Part shown: in pieces, positions 41,075-51,224 of the stretch
Layout: each line of letters begins with the position of its first letter
Position numbering within the stretch: the stretch's first letter is position 1
Origin: Natrialba asiatica DSM 12278
GTDB lineage: Archaea; Halobacteriota; Halobacteria; Halobacteriales; Natrialbaceae
Length of the DNA: 64,000 nt
Direction: 5' to 3'
NCBI RefSeq assembly: GCF_000337555.1
Contig: NZ_AOIO01000007.1
Location: 22,293 to 86,292, forward strand
The notes under the pieces: model-generated
Told to the model about the DNA's origin: nothing
Database searches by the model: none
The model's input: only the letters and a program-made list of their open reading frames with translations
Made by a program: the position numbers and the translations under genes

Positions 41075-43003
41075 ATGTTCGAGCTAGCGGCGCAGCACTC
41101 GATCGGTCGGCCGCCCGAGTGGGCGCTCTTGCAACGAGAACTGTTCGAGACGATGGCGGACGCCGTTGACCGCTTCGTCGACGAGTACGTCGACGAGAAC
41201 GGCGAACCGTACTGGCCACCCAGGGGCTACACCGGCGTCGATGGGTTCGACGACGTGCTCGAGGGATTCTACAACTGGCCGCTCGTCTACGCGCTGGGCG
41301 GCGACGAGCGATTTCTCGAACACGCCCAGGATGTCTATGCGGGCGCGCTTCGACGCGGGAGGAACACTGACACCCCGTTCGGTCACCCGATGGTCGTCGA
41401 CGAGTTCGAGCAGTGTCGCGACTGGTTTCACCTGGGGGAGGGAAATCTCTTTACGTACAACATGGGCCTTGCAGCGCCGACTGACGAGACCGTCGTCGAC
41501 CGCGCGGAACGGTTCGCTCGGTTGTATCTCGATACCGACGACGAGGCGGACGCGGGGAACTACGACGGCGAGCGGCGACTCGTCCGCGGGCCGATGAACG
41601 GTAGTATGGGGCCGGATCGCTGCGATTTTTCCGCGTACGAACACCACCCCTACGGGGCCGAGTACCGCTGGGCGAGCCACGGTCTGCCGTGGCGTGATCT
41701 CGAGTTCGACGAGGCGGCCGAACTGTGCGACCCCGACAACGAGGAGCGACTGTTCGAGGTGCTCGACGAGCGGTGTTCGAAGGGGGATATTCCGCTCAAT
41801 CTCAACGTGACGAGCCTGATGACGAACGCCTACCTCCACACCGGCGAGGCCCGGTATCGCGAGTGGGTCCTCGAGTATCTCGAGGCGTGGCGCGAGCGGA
41901 CGGCCGAAAACGGCGGCATCATTCCGGACAACGTCGGTCGGTCGGGTGAGATCGGGGAGTACACTGACGGCTCGTGGTACGGCGGCTATTACGGCTGGTC
42001 GTGGGGCGGGTGGCACTACGTCGGCATCGGGCCGACGGTCGCCGCGGAGAACGCCGTGTTGCTCACCGGGGATCGGGAGCATCTGGCGTTTCCGCGGTCG
42101 CAACTCGACGTGTTGATCGAGAACGGAATCGAGGTCGCCGAGGATTCGGTCCACGAGACGCTGTACGTTCCGCACAAGTACGGCGGTCCCGGCGATTACC
42201 ACTACGACGCCTCGGGCGTCCTGACCGAGAACGACGGGGAGGTGCTGTGGCGCGACGGGTGGTACGAGTTCAAGCCGCACCGGGACGATCCGTACGTCTT
42301 TCACCTCTGGTATCTGTCCCTGTCGGAAGCGGATCGGGAGCGGGTCGATCGACTTCGCGACTGGGGGTCACGGGACTGGACGCAGGTCGACTACCGGCCG
42401 TCGAACAAGCACGGTGCAGGCCAGGAGTACGCCTGGTTGGCGTACCTCGATGGGGAGTTTCCGGACTATCCCCAGCGGCGGCTGGAAGCGAGCCACGCCC
42501 ACGTACAGGACCGCCTCGCGCTCATGCGCGAGGAGGGCGGGGTCCCGGACGATGTCGACGAGGATTACCTTCGCGACCGGAATCCGATCGTTCACCGCGG
42601 ACTACTCCAGTTGACGATGGGTGCCCCACAGCCGGTCTATTACGGCGGGCTCGTGATGGCGCAGCTTCGCCACTTCGACCCCGAGCGGGAGCGGCCGGGA
42701 CTGCCGCCCGGCGTCGCCGCGCTGGTCGAGAACGTGACCCGGGACGGCGTGACGCTGACGCTGGTTAACGTCGGTGGACGGGACCGCGACGTGATCGTCC
42801 AGGCCGGCGCGTACGGCGAACACGAGTTCGCGGCGATAGAACTCGAGGACGAACGGGTACGTCCTGAGTCGACGTGCGTTCGGGTGTCGCTCCCGAGCGG
42901 AACGCGGCTCACGGTCGCGGCGTCACTCGATCGATTCGTCACTGAGCCGTCCTACGCGCTGCCGTGGACCCGGTCATGTCGGTCGCGAGTTCGGGATGAG
43001 TGA
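41075..43003 (+). CDS. 642-residue protein, possible (alpha/alpha)6-barrel polysaccharide enzyme
   Basis: I do not recognise a family. The first 550 residues look like a chain of paired helices with aromatic-rich loops (EGFYNWPLVYALGGDERFLE, LFTYNMGLAAPTD, YGGYYGWSWGGWHYVGIG, HKYGGPGDYHYDASG), the style of alpha/alpha-barrel glycoside hydrolases and lyases. The last 90 residues switch to beta-strands (VENVTRDGVTLTLVNVGG ... LPSGTRLTVAASL), as in the C-terminal sandwich of such enzymes. It has no signal peptide, so it would act in the cytoplasm. The position next to the pectin genes makes a role on an imported oligosaccharide plausible. An AATATTAAT element is about 30 bases upstream of the ATG at 41075. 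Confidence 0.75.
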   Translation: MFELAAQHSIGRPPEWALLQRELFETMADAVDRFVDEYVDENGEPYWPPRGYTGVDGFDDVLEGFYNWPLVYALGGDERFLEHAQDVYAGALRRGRNTDTPFGHPMVVDEFEQCRDWFHLGEGNLFTYNMGLAAPTDETVVDRAERFARLYLDTDDEADAGNYDGERRLVRGPMNGSMGPDRCDFSAYEHHPYGAEYRWASHGLPWRDLEFDEAAELCDPDNEERLFEVLDERCSKGDIPLNLNVTSLMTNAYLHTGEARYREWVLEYLEAWRERTAENGGIIPDNVGRSGEIGEYTDGSWYGGYYGWSWGGWHYVGIGPTVAAENAVLLTGDREHLAFPRSQLDVLIENGIEVAEDSVHETLYVPHKYGGPGDYHYDASGVLTENDGEVLWRDGWYEFKPHRDDPYVFHLWYLSLSEADRERVDRLRDWGSRDWTQVDYRPSNKHGAGQEYAWLAYLDGEFPDYPQRRLEASHAHVQDRLALMREEGGVPDDVDEDYLRDRNPIVHRGLLQLTMGAPQPVYYGGLVMAQLRHFDPERERPGLPPGVAALVENVTRDGVTLTLVNVGGRDRDVIVQAGAYGEHEFAAIELEDERVRPESTCVRVSLPSGTRLTVAASLDRFVTEPSYALPWTRSCRSRVRDE

Positions 43004-43279
43004 CCGTCGGTGCTGCGATCGTCGCAGCGAACTCGTACCTGTATCAGATACTAGTGTGGTATCAGATTTGCATTCCTACATACTAACTTGCCGTCACTGA
43101 ACCCGGATTTGAACGGCGGATATAGGTTTGAATCATTCTACTCGAACGCCAATCGTGTTCCTTCTGAAAATAGTATCCGGAAGAAGACAACGGTTTGTAT
43201 TTCTGGTTCGGATTCGCGCCGTATACTCTGTTCCGCTACCTGTCTGACTTCGCCAAGAAAAGTAGTTTCTATACTGGTA

Positions 43280-44776
43280 CTAGTCGTCGGACGGCGTCTC
43301 CGAGCCGGGTACGTCTGCGCCGATATCCGACTCGGTGAGCGACGCCTCCCGCCAGGTGCCGCGCTTGAACCAGAGGTACGCGATGACGCCGCCGATGACG
43401 TTCGAGATCGGGAACGCGATCCAGAGGCCGGTAGCGCCGATCGCTTCCGCGCCGAGCCAGGCGACGGGCAATCGTATGAGTCCAAGCGTTACGACGGAGA
43501 TCACTGCGGCAAACAGCGTCTTTCCGGCACCGCGGAAGCCGCCCGTGTAGGCTCGCATAACTCCGATAAATCCGAACGTGAGTGCGGTATATCGGAGGAA
43601 CGATGCGCTCTCTGCGGCGACCGTCGGGTTGTCCGTGAAGATGGACGAAATCGGCCGTGCAGCCAAGATGGTGATAATTCCGAGACCGGTTAGCACGGCG
43701 AGCATCGCACGAGCGCCGAAGTGGTTCGTCTTAGCGGCCCGATCGGGTTTCTCAGCGCCGATATTCTGTCCGGTTATCGTTTCGATCCCCTGGGAGACCG
43801 CAAGCGCCGGAAGGAAGATAACCGAGAAGATTCGCGTCCCGATCCCGTAGGCGGCGCTGATTTCCTCGGGGAACATCGCCAGGACGAACAACAGGAGGGT
43901 GATCGACAGCGAGCGGGCCGTTCCCTCGATCGACGCCGGCAGACCGATGTCGACGACCTTCCGCCCGAACGAGAGATCGGGAACCATCTGTCCGAGTCGG
44001 ATTCGGACGCCGCGGTTCCCGCGGAACATGATCGCCAGTCCGACGACGAAAGCGAGCGCCCGCGAGAACACCGTCGCGATCGCGGCGCCGGCGACCCCCG
44101 AACCAGTGTAGCCCGTCAGTTCGAGCAGCGACGCTTCGAGGCCCGTGGCCCCGAGGTACCCGAACAGGGGATTGTTCTGGAAGCCGAAGATCATCACCGG
44201 ATCGAGCACGACGTTGAGGAAGACCGAACCGCCCATCACGTACATCGGGGTGATCGTGTCGCCGTAGCCGCGCATGAGCGCCATGAACACGGCGAAGCCG
44301 AACACTCCGACGAGGCCGACCGAATAGACCCGCATGTAGTCCGCGACCAGCGACGAGATCTCGGGTCCCGTCCCGAGGATCACGAGGAAATCGTCGACGA
44401 AGACGAACCCGATCGCACCGAGCACGATGGACGCCACGGCGGCGTAGGCCATCGTCTGCGAGGCCGCGTACTCGGCTTTCCGGTCGTTTCCGGCACCGAT
44501 ATGTTGGGCGACGAGGACGCTGCCGGCAACCGAGAGACCGAGCGCGAGCGAGATCATCAGAAAGACCATCGGGAACGCGAACGTAATCGCCGACAATGAC
44601 GCCGTGCTGTGTCGCCCCAGCCAGAACGTGTCCGCGAGGTTGTACGTGACCTGGAACAGGTTCTGTAGGACGATCGGCAGGGAGAGGTAGAACAGCGGCT
44701 TGCCGATCCCGCCCTCGGTGAGGTTGAACTCGTCGGGGCCCTTGAAGAACTTGCTGACGAACTGCCGAATCCCCAT
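43280..44776 (-). CDS. MATE-family efflux transporter
   Basis: A 498-residue multidrug and toxin extrusion transporter with about 12 membrane helices in two related halves. The N-terminal half starts GGIGKPLFYLSLPIVLQNLFQVTYNLADTFW in outline, with the family pattern LPIVLQNLF; the second half contains GIGTRIFSVIFLPALAVSQG and QNIGAEKPD. It exports cationic drugs or metabolites using an ion gradient. Its ATG overlaps the stop of the TetR gene by one base (ATGA), so it is translated with its regulator. The C-terminus is a short acidic tail. Confidence 0.93.
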   Translation of the reverse strand: MGIRQFVSKFFKGPDEFNLTEGGIGKPLFYLSLPIVLQNLFQVTYNLADTFWLGRHSTASLSAITFAFPMVFLMISLALGLSVAGSVLVAQHIGAGNDRKAEYAASQTMAYAAVASIVLGAIGFVFVDDFLVILGTGPEISSLVADYMRVYSVGLVGVFGFAVFMALMRGYGDTITPMYVMGGSVFLNVVLDPVMIFGFQNNPLFGYLGATGLEASLLELTGYTGSGVAGAAIATVFSRALAFVVGLAIMFRGNRGVRIRLGQMVPDLSFGRKVVDIGLPASIEGTARSLSITLLLFVLAMFPEEISAAYGIGTRIFSVIFLPALAVSQGIETITGQNIGAEKPDRAAKTNHFGARAMLAVLTGLGIITILAARPISSIFTDNPTVAAESASFLRYTALTFGFIGVMRAYTGGFRGAGKTLFAAVISVVTLGLIRLPVAWLGAEAIGATGLWIAFPISNVIGGVIAYLWFKRGTWREASLTESDIGADVPGSETPSDD

Positions 44777-45372
44777 CAGTGAGACACCTCCGGCGGTTCG
44801 GGCGAGAGGTGTTGCTCAACGTACGTTCGTACCGTCTCGTGGAGTCGATCCATCGAGTAGTCGACGGCGACGCGGCGCGTGTGTGCGCCGCTGATCATCG
44901 TCGTCAGAAACTCCGCGGCGAGATCGGGATCGACGTGCTCGTTGAACTCCTCGCGCTCGATGCCCGCTTCGATGATCGAGTGCAGTTCCCCGTACAGGAA
45001 CTCGTCGAATTTGGTGAGTTGTTCCCGTATCCCGTCGTTGTACGGGCCTTGCGCTCGTATCTCCAACATTGCGGTCCGAAACTCCGTATCCGGTCCGTCT
45101 TCTCCGTCTGCAAGCAAGACATCGAGCAGCGACAACAACCGCGCTTGCGGGGACGCTCCGGTGACCCCCGTTACTTTGTCGGTGTAGCGGCCGTACAGGA
45201 ACTCCAGAAAGGCCGTAAAGAGATCCTCTTTCGTGTCGTAGTAGTAGTGAATCGACGCCTTGCTCTTGTCCGTCTCATCGGCGATATCTTGCAGTGTAAG
45301 CTCTGCATAACCGTGTTTACAAAGGGCACGATATGTCCCATCTAGTATTTCATTTGCTGTGTCGTCATCCAT
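44776..45372 (-). CDS. TetR/AcrR-family transcriptional regulator
   Basis: A 198-residue regulator. The N-terminal TetR helix-turn-helix is clear (ALCKHGYAELTLQDIADET, SKASIHYYYDTKEDLFTAFL); the C-terminal ligand domain is helical. The ATG at 45372 is preferred over an earlier in-frame start at 45408. It is the first gene of a two-gene operon with the MATE transporter and so likely represses it until a toxic substrate binds. A short AT-poor promoter region precedes it; the sequence TACTAACCGGTCAGT, near 45390-45405, could be part of an operator. Confidence 0.92.
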   Translation of the reverse strand: MDDDTANEILDGTYRALCKHGYAELTLQDIADETDKSKASIHYYYDTKEDLFTAFLEFLYGRYTDKVTGVTGASPQARLLSLLDVLLADGEDGPDTEFRTAMLEIRAQGPYNDGIREQLTKFDEFLYGELHSIIEAGIEREEFNEHVDPDLAAEFLTTMISGAHTRRVAVDYSMDRLHETVRTYVEQHLSPEPPEVSH

Positions 45373-45605
45373 GTCGGTTGGTATAGGACTTACTAACCGG
45401 TCAGTCAAAAGAGTTCGGAAACCGGTACCGCAATGTCGTGTAACCCCATGACGAGGGCACGTGGCTGTGTCTCAGGGGAAACGAGTTCTTCTCGTTTACT
45501 CGCCGTCTCGTTCGTCTCGCTCGCAGCGAACTCGATTGCACTGTGGCCAGCGCAAGCCGGAAACTTTCACCTGCGAGCGTGTATCCGTACCGGTGAGGCT
45601 GCCGT

Positions 45606-48029
45606 ATGGACGATCACAGCGACCAACCGGGTGACGGTGACACCACTGACTCCGGTCCTCGTTCGGACCCGGATCGTACAGTTCGCGACGCCCGCGACGA
45701 GCAAGATACTCACGACCGGACCGACGAACGCGCGATACCCGACGCCGAGCGCGAGGAGTCGGGCGTCGAACAGTCGATGCTCGAATCCGAGGCCGACGAC
45801 GCCAGTGAGGGCCACCGAACGATCGACGAGCAGTACGACGGGCGATCAACCGGCAGTCACGATGCTCGTGACGAACACGGTGACCACGGCGGTGATTCCG
45901 GCATGCACGAGGGCCACGAACAGCTGTTCCGGCGGCGCTTTTTCGTCTCGACGCTGCTCTCGATTCCGGTGTTGCTCTACAGCGAGACGCTACAGGCCTG
46001 GCTCGGTTTCTCCGTCCCCGCGTTCCCCGGCAGCCAGTGGCTCACCCCCGTCTTCGCGGTGATCGTCTTCGCCTACGGCGGGGTGCCGTTCCTTCGAATG
46101 GCCGTCCCTGAACTCGCGGACCGAACGCCGGGAATGATGACGCTCATCTCGATGGCGATCACCGTCGCGTTCGTCTACAGCCTCGCGAGCGTCGTCTTTC
46201 CTACCACATCGGCGTTCTTCTGGGAACTCGTGACGCTCATCGATATCATGTTGCTCGGTCACTGGATCGAGATGCGCTCCGTTCGCAGAGCCTCCAGTGC
46301 GCTCGACGAACTGGCGAAACTGCTGCCGGATACGGCGGAGCGGCTCACCGACGACGGCGATACTGAGGAAGTCCCCGTGAGCGATCTGTCTGCGGGCGAC
46401 CTCGTTCTCGTGCGACCCGGCGCGAGCGTGCCAGCCGACGGCGTCGTCGAGGAGGGGGATTCCGACGTGAACGAGTCGATGATCACCGGCGAGTCAAAGC
46501 CGGTGTCGAAGGAACCGGGTGACGAAGTAATCGGCGGCACGCTAAACGGCGACGGCAGCCTTCGCGTTCGGATCAGCGCGACGGGAGACGAGACGACGCT
46601 TGCAGGGATCATGCGCTTGGTCGAGGAGGCCCAGGAGAGCGAGTCCCGGACTCAACAGCTCGCCGACCGCGCAGCGGGATGGCTGTTCTACGTCGCCCTG
46701 GCTGCGGCAATCGTCACTGCTATCGCGTGGACCGTCGCGATTTCGTTCGACGCCACGGTCGTCGAACGAGTCGTCACCGTCTTGGTGATCGCCTGTCCGC
46801 ACGCGCTCGGGCTCGCCATCCCCCTCGTCGTCGCGATCAATACGTCACTCGCCGCACGGAACGGCATGCTGATTCGAGACCGGATCGCCATGGAGCGAGC
46901 CCGCAACCTGGATACGATCGTCTTCGACAAGACGGGGACCCTCACGAAAGGCGAACAGGGGGTTGTCGGCATCGAAACCGTCGGTACCGTTTCCGAGAAT
47001 GACGCCCTCGCGCTCGCGGCTGCTGTCGAGAGCGATTCGGAGCACATGATCGCCCAGGCGATCCGCGAGGTTGCCGACGAACGAGACGTTTCGGTGGACG
47101 CCGCGACGGATTTCGAGGCGCTCAAAGGCCGCGGCGTGCGGGCAACTGTCGACAGCGACGCGATCTCCGTCGGCGGTCCGAACCTCCTCTCTGCACTCGA
47201 TGTCGAGGCTCCGTCCGAGTTAACCGCGTTCGCGGAACGCGCCGGTGATAACGCACAGACTGTGGTCTATCTCGTGCGCGAGGATATTCCCGGTCGTTCC
47301 GAGGAAGAACCGAACGCGACACAACGGGCGACCAACGAGGAGGAGCGCAGCGAACCTGCGTCTCGAACGAGCGGCGCTGCCGCGGGCACCGAAGCAACAG
47401 TGATCGCTGCGTTCGCACTCGCGGATGTTATTCGCGAGGAGAGCTATCAGGTCGTCGACGCGCTTCACGAACTCGGCATCGAAGTCGCGATGCTCACCGG
47501 CGACAGCGAGGACGTTGCCACCGCGGTGGCCGACGACCTCGGGATCGACACGGTTTTCGCCGAAGTGCTGCCGGAGGACAAAGACGGGAACATAACCGCG
47601 CTTCAAGAGCAGGGCCGATCCGTCGCGATGGTCGGCGACGGCGTCAACGATGCGCCCGCGCTGACGCGAGCCGACATCGGCATCGCTATCGGCTCCGGGA
47701 CGGACGTGGCAGTCCAGTCAGCGGATATCATCCTCGTCCAGAACAATCCGATGGATGTCGTTCGCCTCGTCAAATTGAGCAAGGCAAGCTATCGAAAGAT
47801 GCAGGAGAACCTCGTGTGGGCCGCCGGCTACAACGTATTCGCACTCCCGCTCGCGGCGGGTATCCTCGCCCCGATCGGCATCCTCCTCTCGCCCGCAGTC
47901 GGCGCGTTGCTCATGTCACTCAGTACGGTCATCGTCGCGATCAACGCGCAGTTCCTTCGCCGAACCGATCTGGACCGCCCGAGTCTCCCCGGCGTCTCCA
48001 GTTCTCGGTCCCCGGAACCGGCGGACTGA
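45606..48029 (+). CDS. P1B-3-type copper-transporting ATPase
   Basis: An 807-residue heavy-metal P-type ATPase. The membrane metal site is CPH (residues 397-399, [12 protein letters not shown]), which marks the P1B-3 class (CopB type). Other motifs are TGES ([10 protein letters not shown]), the phosphorylated aspartate in DKTGTLTKG (D441), and [12 protein letters not shown]. The first 105 or so residues are a very acidic, histidine-containing tail ([13 protein letters not shown]) instead of a CxxC metal-binding domain. An inserted, low-complexity acidic stretch ([17 protein letters not shown] region) interrupts the nucleotide-binding domain. It should export copper across the cell membrane. 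Confidence 0.93.
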   Translation: MDDHSDQPGDGDTTDSGPRSDPDRTVRDARDEQDTHDRTDERAIPDAEREESGVEQSMLESEADDASEGHRTIDEQYDGRSTGSHDARDEHGDHGGDSGMHEGHEQLFRRRFFVSTLLSIPVLLYSETLQAWLGFSVPAFPGSQWLTPVFAVIVFAYGGVPFLRMAVPELADRTPGMMTLISMAITVAFVYSLASVVFPTTSAFFWELVTLIDIMLLGHWIEMRSVRRASSALDELAKLLPDTAERLTDDGDTEEVPVSDLSAGDLVLVRPGASVPADGVVEEGDSDVNESMITGESKPVSKEPGDEVIGGTLNGDGSLRVRISATGDETTLAGIMRLVEEAQESESRTQQLADRAAGWLFYVALAAAIVTAIAWTVAISFDATVVERVVTVLVIACPHALGLAIPLVVAINTSLAARNGMLIRDRIAMERARNLDTIVFDKTGTLTKGEQGVVGIETVGTVSENDALALAAAVESDSEHMIAQAIREVADERDVSVDAATDFEALKGRGVRATVDSDAISVGGPNLLSALDVEAPSELTAFAERAGDNAQTVVYLVREDIPGRSEEEPNATQRATNEEERSEPASRTSGAAAGTEATVIAAFALADVIREESYQVVDALHELGIEVAMLTGDSEDVATAVADDLGIDTVFAEVLPEDKDGNITALQEQGRSVAMVGDGVNDAPALTRADIGIAIGSGTDVAVQSADIILVQNNPMDVVRLVKLSKASYRKMQENLVWAAGYNVFALPLAAGILAPIGILLSPAVGALLMSLSTVIVAINAQFLRRTDLDRPSLPGVSSSRSPEPAD

Positions 48030-48140
48030 TTCGCGTCTCTCTCACCGGTGTCGTCGCCAGCCGGCACCGAGTAGTATTGTGTGCTATTTGGACTTCTATA
48101 CGGGCCCGTATCCGTGTGCTGTCTGTAGTGTGGTACGACG

Positions 48141-49285
48141 ATGACAGCTGATGGTGTCACCGACGCAGTCGAATCGATCACGCCGACAGAACTGCACGCG
48201 CGGATCGACAGCGACGAGGACGCCTTCCTCCACGATGTCCGCTCGACAGCGGATTTCGAAGCGTGGTACATCGACGGTCCCACCGTCGAAGTCGTCAACT
48301 GCCCACACTTCTAACTCCTGATGGGAATTCCGGACACGCTCCACGCGAAACTCCCTGAGGACCAGCCTATCGCGGTCGTCTGTGCGAAAGGCGATTCCAG
48401 TGAACTCGTCGCTGAACGCCTCGAAGCGGCGGCTATGACAGAATCTACCTCGAACACGGAATGCGAGGCTGGACACGCGTCTACGAGTTCACGACGCTCG
48501 ACACCGATAGCAATGCAACGATAGCACAGTACCGTCGCTCCTCGAGCGGCTACCTCGCGTATCTCGTCGTTTCGGACGGTGAAGCCGCGGTTATCGATCC
48601 GCTACGGGCGTTCACCGACGAGTATCTGGCGGATGTGCGGGCGTTCGATACCGAGCTGACGTACGCGCTCGATACCCACATCCACGCGGACCACCTCTCA
48701 GGCGTTCGTGAACTCGCCGGTCGGACTGGGGCGACGGCGGTCGTCCCCGAGGCTGCTGCGGCTCGGGGCGACGACTACGATGTCGCCTTCGATACCCTCG
48801 CAAACGGCGAGACGCTCTCGGTCGGCACCGTCGACATCGACGGTATTCACACGCCTGGCCACACGGAGGGAATGACCGCATACGCGGTCGAGAACGTGCT
48901 GTTCACCGGCGATGGCCTCTTCACGGATCGCGTTGTCCGCCCCGACTTCGAAGACCCTGCGGCGGCCAGAAACGCAGCCCAGACCCTGTACGAATCACTG
49001 ACCCGGACGGTATCGACGCGGCCGTTCGAGACGATCGTCGCCCCCGCACACAGTAGCGATTCCGCAACACCGACCGACGATGGGACGGTCACTGCGACAC
49101 TCGGCGAACTGACGGAAACGCTGGCTGCACTGTCGATGGACGAAGCCGAGTTCGTCGCCGCGGATCTGCCCCCGCGACCGGCCAATTACGAGACGGTCAT
49201 CGCCGCCAGCCTCGGCGCGGAGTCGCTCGATGACGTGACGGCGTTTGAACTCGAACTCGACCCGAACAACTGCGCGGCCAACTAG
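48141..49285 (+). pseudogene. Broken rhodanese/metallo-beta-lactamase fusion
   Basis: Starts intact (MTADGVTDAVESITPTEL ... FLHDVRS, a rhodanese domain) but an in-frame TAA at 48312-48314 follows VEVVNCPHF. The same frame then continues with rhodanese sequence (LPEDQPIAVVCAKGDSSE) to about 48430, where a one-base indel moves the reading to another frame (GYDRIYLEHGMRGWTRVYEF). From there the metallo-beta-lactamase domain is intact to 49285, with its zinc motif THIHADHLSG, HTPGHTEG and the later APAHSS. The lesions are one stop and one frameshift; either decay or sequencing error. An intact homolog would be a persulfide dioxygenase-like or sulfurtransferase fusion. Confidence 0.85.
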
Positions 49286-49423
49286 GCGGGTATCGAAGTT
49301 GTCCCGCGGTGTTGATTACAGCCACTTCGACGGCGCATTGGCCGATAAATAGGTGTGCGGATTAGTCAAACCACTGGTTGAACTTCACGAAGATATATAG
49401 TGACCCACATCAAATATTTGACT

Positions 49424-49900
49424 ATGAAGCGACGGAAATTCCTTGCTATTGGGGGTCTCGGTCTTGGAGCGGGATATGCATGGAACAGGTCTCGATCTCC
49501 GTCAATCCCCAGTGGTATGACTATAGATACGCTATACTACGAAGGGAATATTTTCGATGCACGTGATGTTTTTGGGCCGAGAGAAGAGTCACACACGCTC
49601 ATAACTGACGAAGAAACGGCTGCCAGTGAATTTAGAGACGTTGAACAGCTATCTGATTTCACCGAGGGGATAAATTTTGATGAATCATATATTCTTGTTG
49701 TTCAAAACGGAATGCGATCAGAAGACGATCTTGAATTAGGTTCAATTAACCGCATTGAAGACGGTCTTCAGGTTGCTATTTCTATAGATAAACCACTAAT
49801 CCCCGACCATGATGACCTTATCACACATACTCTCCTTATCAGAATTACTGATGAGAAAAGCGTGTTCAATTCAATAGATGTCAGTATAGACGGCCATTGA
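49424..49900 (+). CDS. Short Tat-exported protein in AT-rich DNA, unknown function
   Basis: A 158-residue protein with an N-terminal Tat-like signal (MKRRKFLAIGGLGLGAGYA). The rest has no family I know; it is acidic and contains EESHTLITDEETAASEF and YILVVQNGMRSEDDLELGS, which could be a small beta-rich extracytoplasmic domain. Base use is strikingly AT-rich compared with every neighbour (many AAT, ATA, TTA, GAT codons), a sign of recent transfer. ATG at 49424 gives the signal directly; an in-frame GTG at 49400 is possible. Flanking spacers 49300-49420 and 49900-50040 are AT-rich too. Confidence 0.7.
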   Translation: MKRRKFLAIGGLGLGAGYAWNRSRSPSIPSGMTIDTLYYEGNIFDARDVFGPREESHTLITDEETAASEFRDVEQLSDFTEGINFDESYILVVQNGMRSEDDLELGSINRIEDGLQVAISIDKPLIPDHDDLITHTLLIRITDEKSVFNSIDVSIDGH

Positions 49901-50078
49901 TGATCGAATTATTCTATCAAAATCCATAGACTCCGTTAGTTCCTGCGCTGTGTAGGTCACTGTACTTATCGAATCAAAGCGCCCATAGTCTGTGAAAGAC
50001 ATCACATAATTCAATCAACTAGTCTCCCATTTTGGTGCAAAGTTTGTAGCGATGGCGGTCGTATCCCCCCTCGTGAGC

Positions 50079-50948
50079 ATGTACGAGGATATCCTTCTTC
50101 CGTACGATGGTAGCGACGGGGCTGCAGAGGCGATCCACCACGCCGCCGAGGTCGCACACTGGGCCGATGCGACGCTCCACGTGTTGTTCGTTGCCGACAC
50201 GACCCGGGATAGCGTCACCGTCGTCGACGGCCAGGTCGTCGACGCACTCGCTCGGAAAGGCGACGAGATCGTCGATGAAGCGGCGAAGACCCTGGATAGT
50301 CTCGGCGTTCCGTACGACACCGATGTCGTCCAGGGAAATCCAGCCCGGTCGATCGTCGAGTACGCCGACCGCTACGAGCACGACCTGATCGTCCTGCCAA
50401 CCCACGGTCGCGACGGAATTTCGAGATACCTGGCCGGGAGCGTCTCCGAGAAGGTCGTTCGTCTCGCTTCGCTTCCGGTGCTTACAGTACGGATGCAACC
50501 CGACGAGCAGTTGACGTTCCCCTACGAGGCTATCCTCATTCCGACGGACGGGAGCGCCGCCGCAGCGCACGCCACCAACTACGGGCTCTCGCTCGCGGAG
50601 TCACTCGATGCAACCGTCCACGTCCTGTCCGTCGTCGATGAGACGCTCCTTGAACTGGGTCTCGGATCGACAGTCTCCGGGCTAGATAGCGAACAGGCCG
50701 CAACCGATGCGATCAACGACATCGTGTCGGAGGCGGAGGCACGCGGCATTTCCAACGTCGTCACGCACATCGAACGCGGCACGCCGATCGATGGGATTCT
50801 CGACACCATCGAGTCGACCGCTATCCACGCCGTCGTCATGGGAACGACGGGACAGCGCGGCACTGAACGAATACTGCTCGGAAGCGTCGCCGAAAAGACA
50901 GTCCGCTCTGCGCCAGTGCCAGTCATGACTGTCGCCAACCCGGACTGA
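50079..50948 (+). CDS. Tandem UspA-domain universal stress protein
   Basis: A 289-residue protein with two consecutive universal stress domains. The first begins MYEDILLPYDGSDGAAEA and carries the ATP-type loop GRDGISRYLAGSVSEKVVR. The second begins near residue 148 (EAILIPTDGSAAAAHA) and ends TGQRGTERILLGSVAEKTVR. Both loops match the G-2x-G-9x-G(S/T) pattern. I prefer the ATG at 50079, where the family alignment starts; an in-frame ATG at 50052 would add nine residues. It is the first complete gene after the AT-rich island. Confidence 0.9.
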   Translation: MYEDILLPYDGSDGAAEAIHHAAEVAHWADATLHVLFVADTTRDSVTVVDGQVVDALARKGDEIVDEAAKTLDSLGVPYDTDVVQGNPARSIVEYADRYEHDLIVLPTHGRDGISRYLAGSVSEKVVRLASLPVLTVRMQPDEQLTFPYEAILIPTDGSAAAAHATNYGLSLAESLDATVHVLSVVDETLLELGLGSTVSGLDSEQAATDAINDIVSEAEARGISNVVTHIERGTPIDGILDTIESTAIHAVVMGTTGQRGTERILLGSVAEKTVRSAPVPVMTVANPD

Positions 50949-51224
50949 CCGCCTCCCTACCGGGAGCGTCGAATTGCGGCGGCTCGGACACCAGCGCCCG
51001 CTCCCCTCAGCGCCCTGCCAGCGTTCCGAACTCGTTTCGATCCCCGTCTCCGTGGTAATATTGTTTCCGTCCTCCGTGTCAACTTTCGAGTTCCGCCTCT
51101 CAGTCGAATCGAGTATCGGAATTGCTGGGGAAGGTCCTGTTGTTGTAGAGAATCCGTTTTGTGAATTTGAACGACTACTTAGCATAGCTATTTGGCGAAT
51201 CACGCCCTCAGTTGTAGCGGAACC

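Noticed and set aside
43041-43067. GTATCAGAT direct repeat after the 642-residue gene
   Set aside because: Only nine bases repeated once, with no insertion sequence or attachment-site features around it.
43422-43437. GTTCGAGATCGGGAAC-like palindrome in the MATE gene
   Set aside because: One base too short, with weak arms, and fully within conserved coding sequence far from any promoter.
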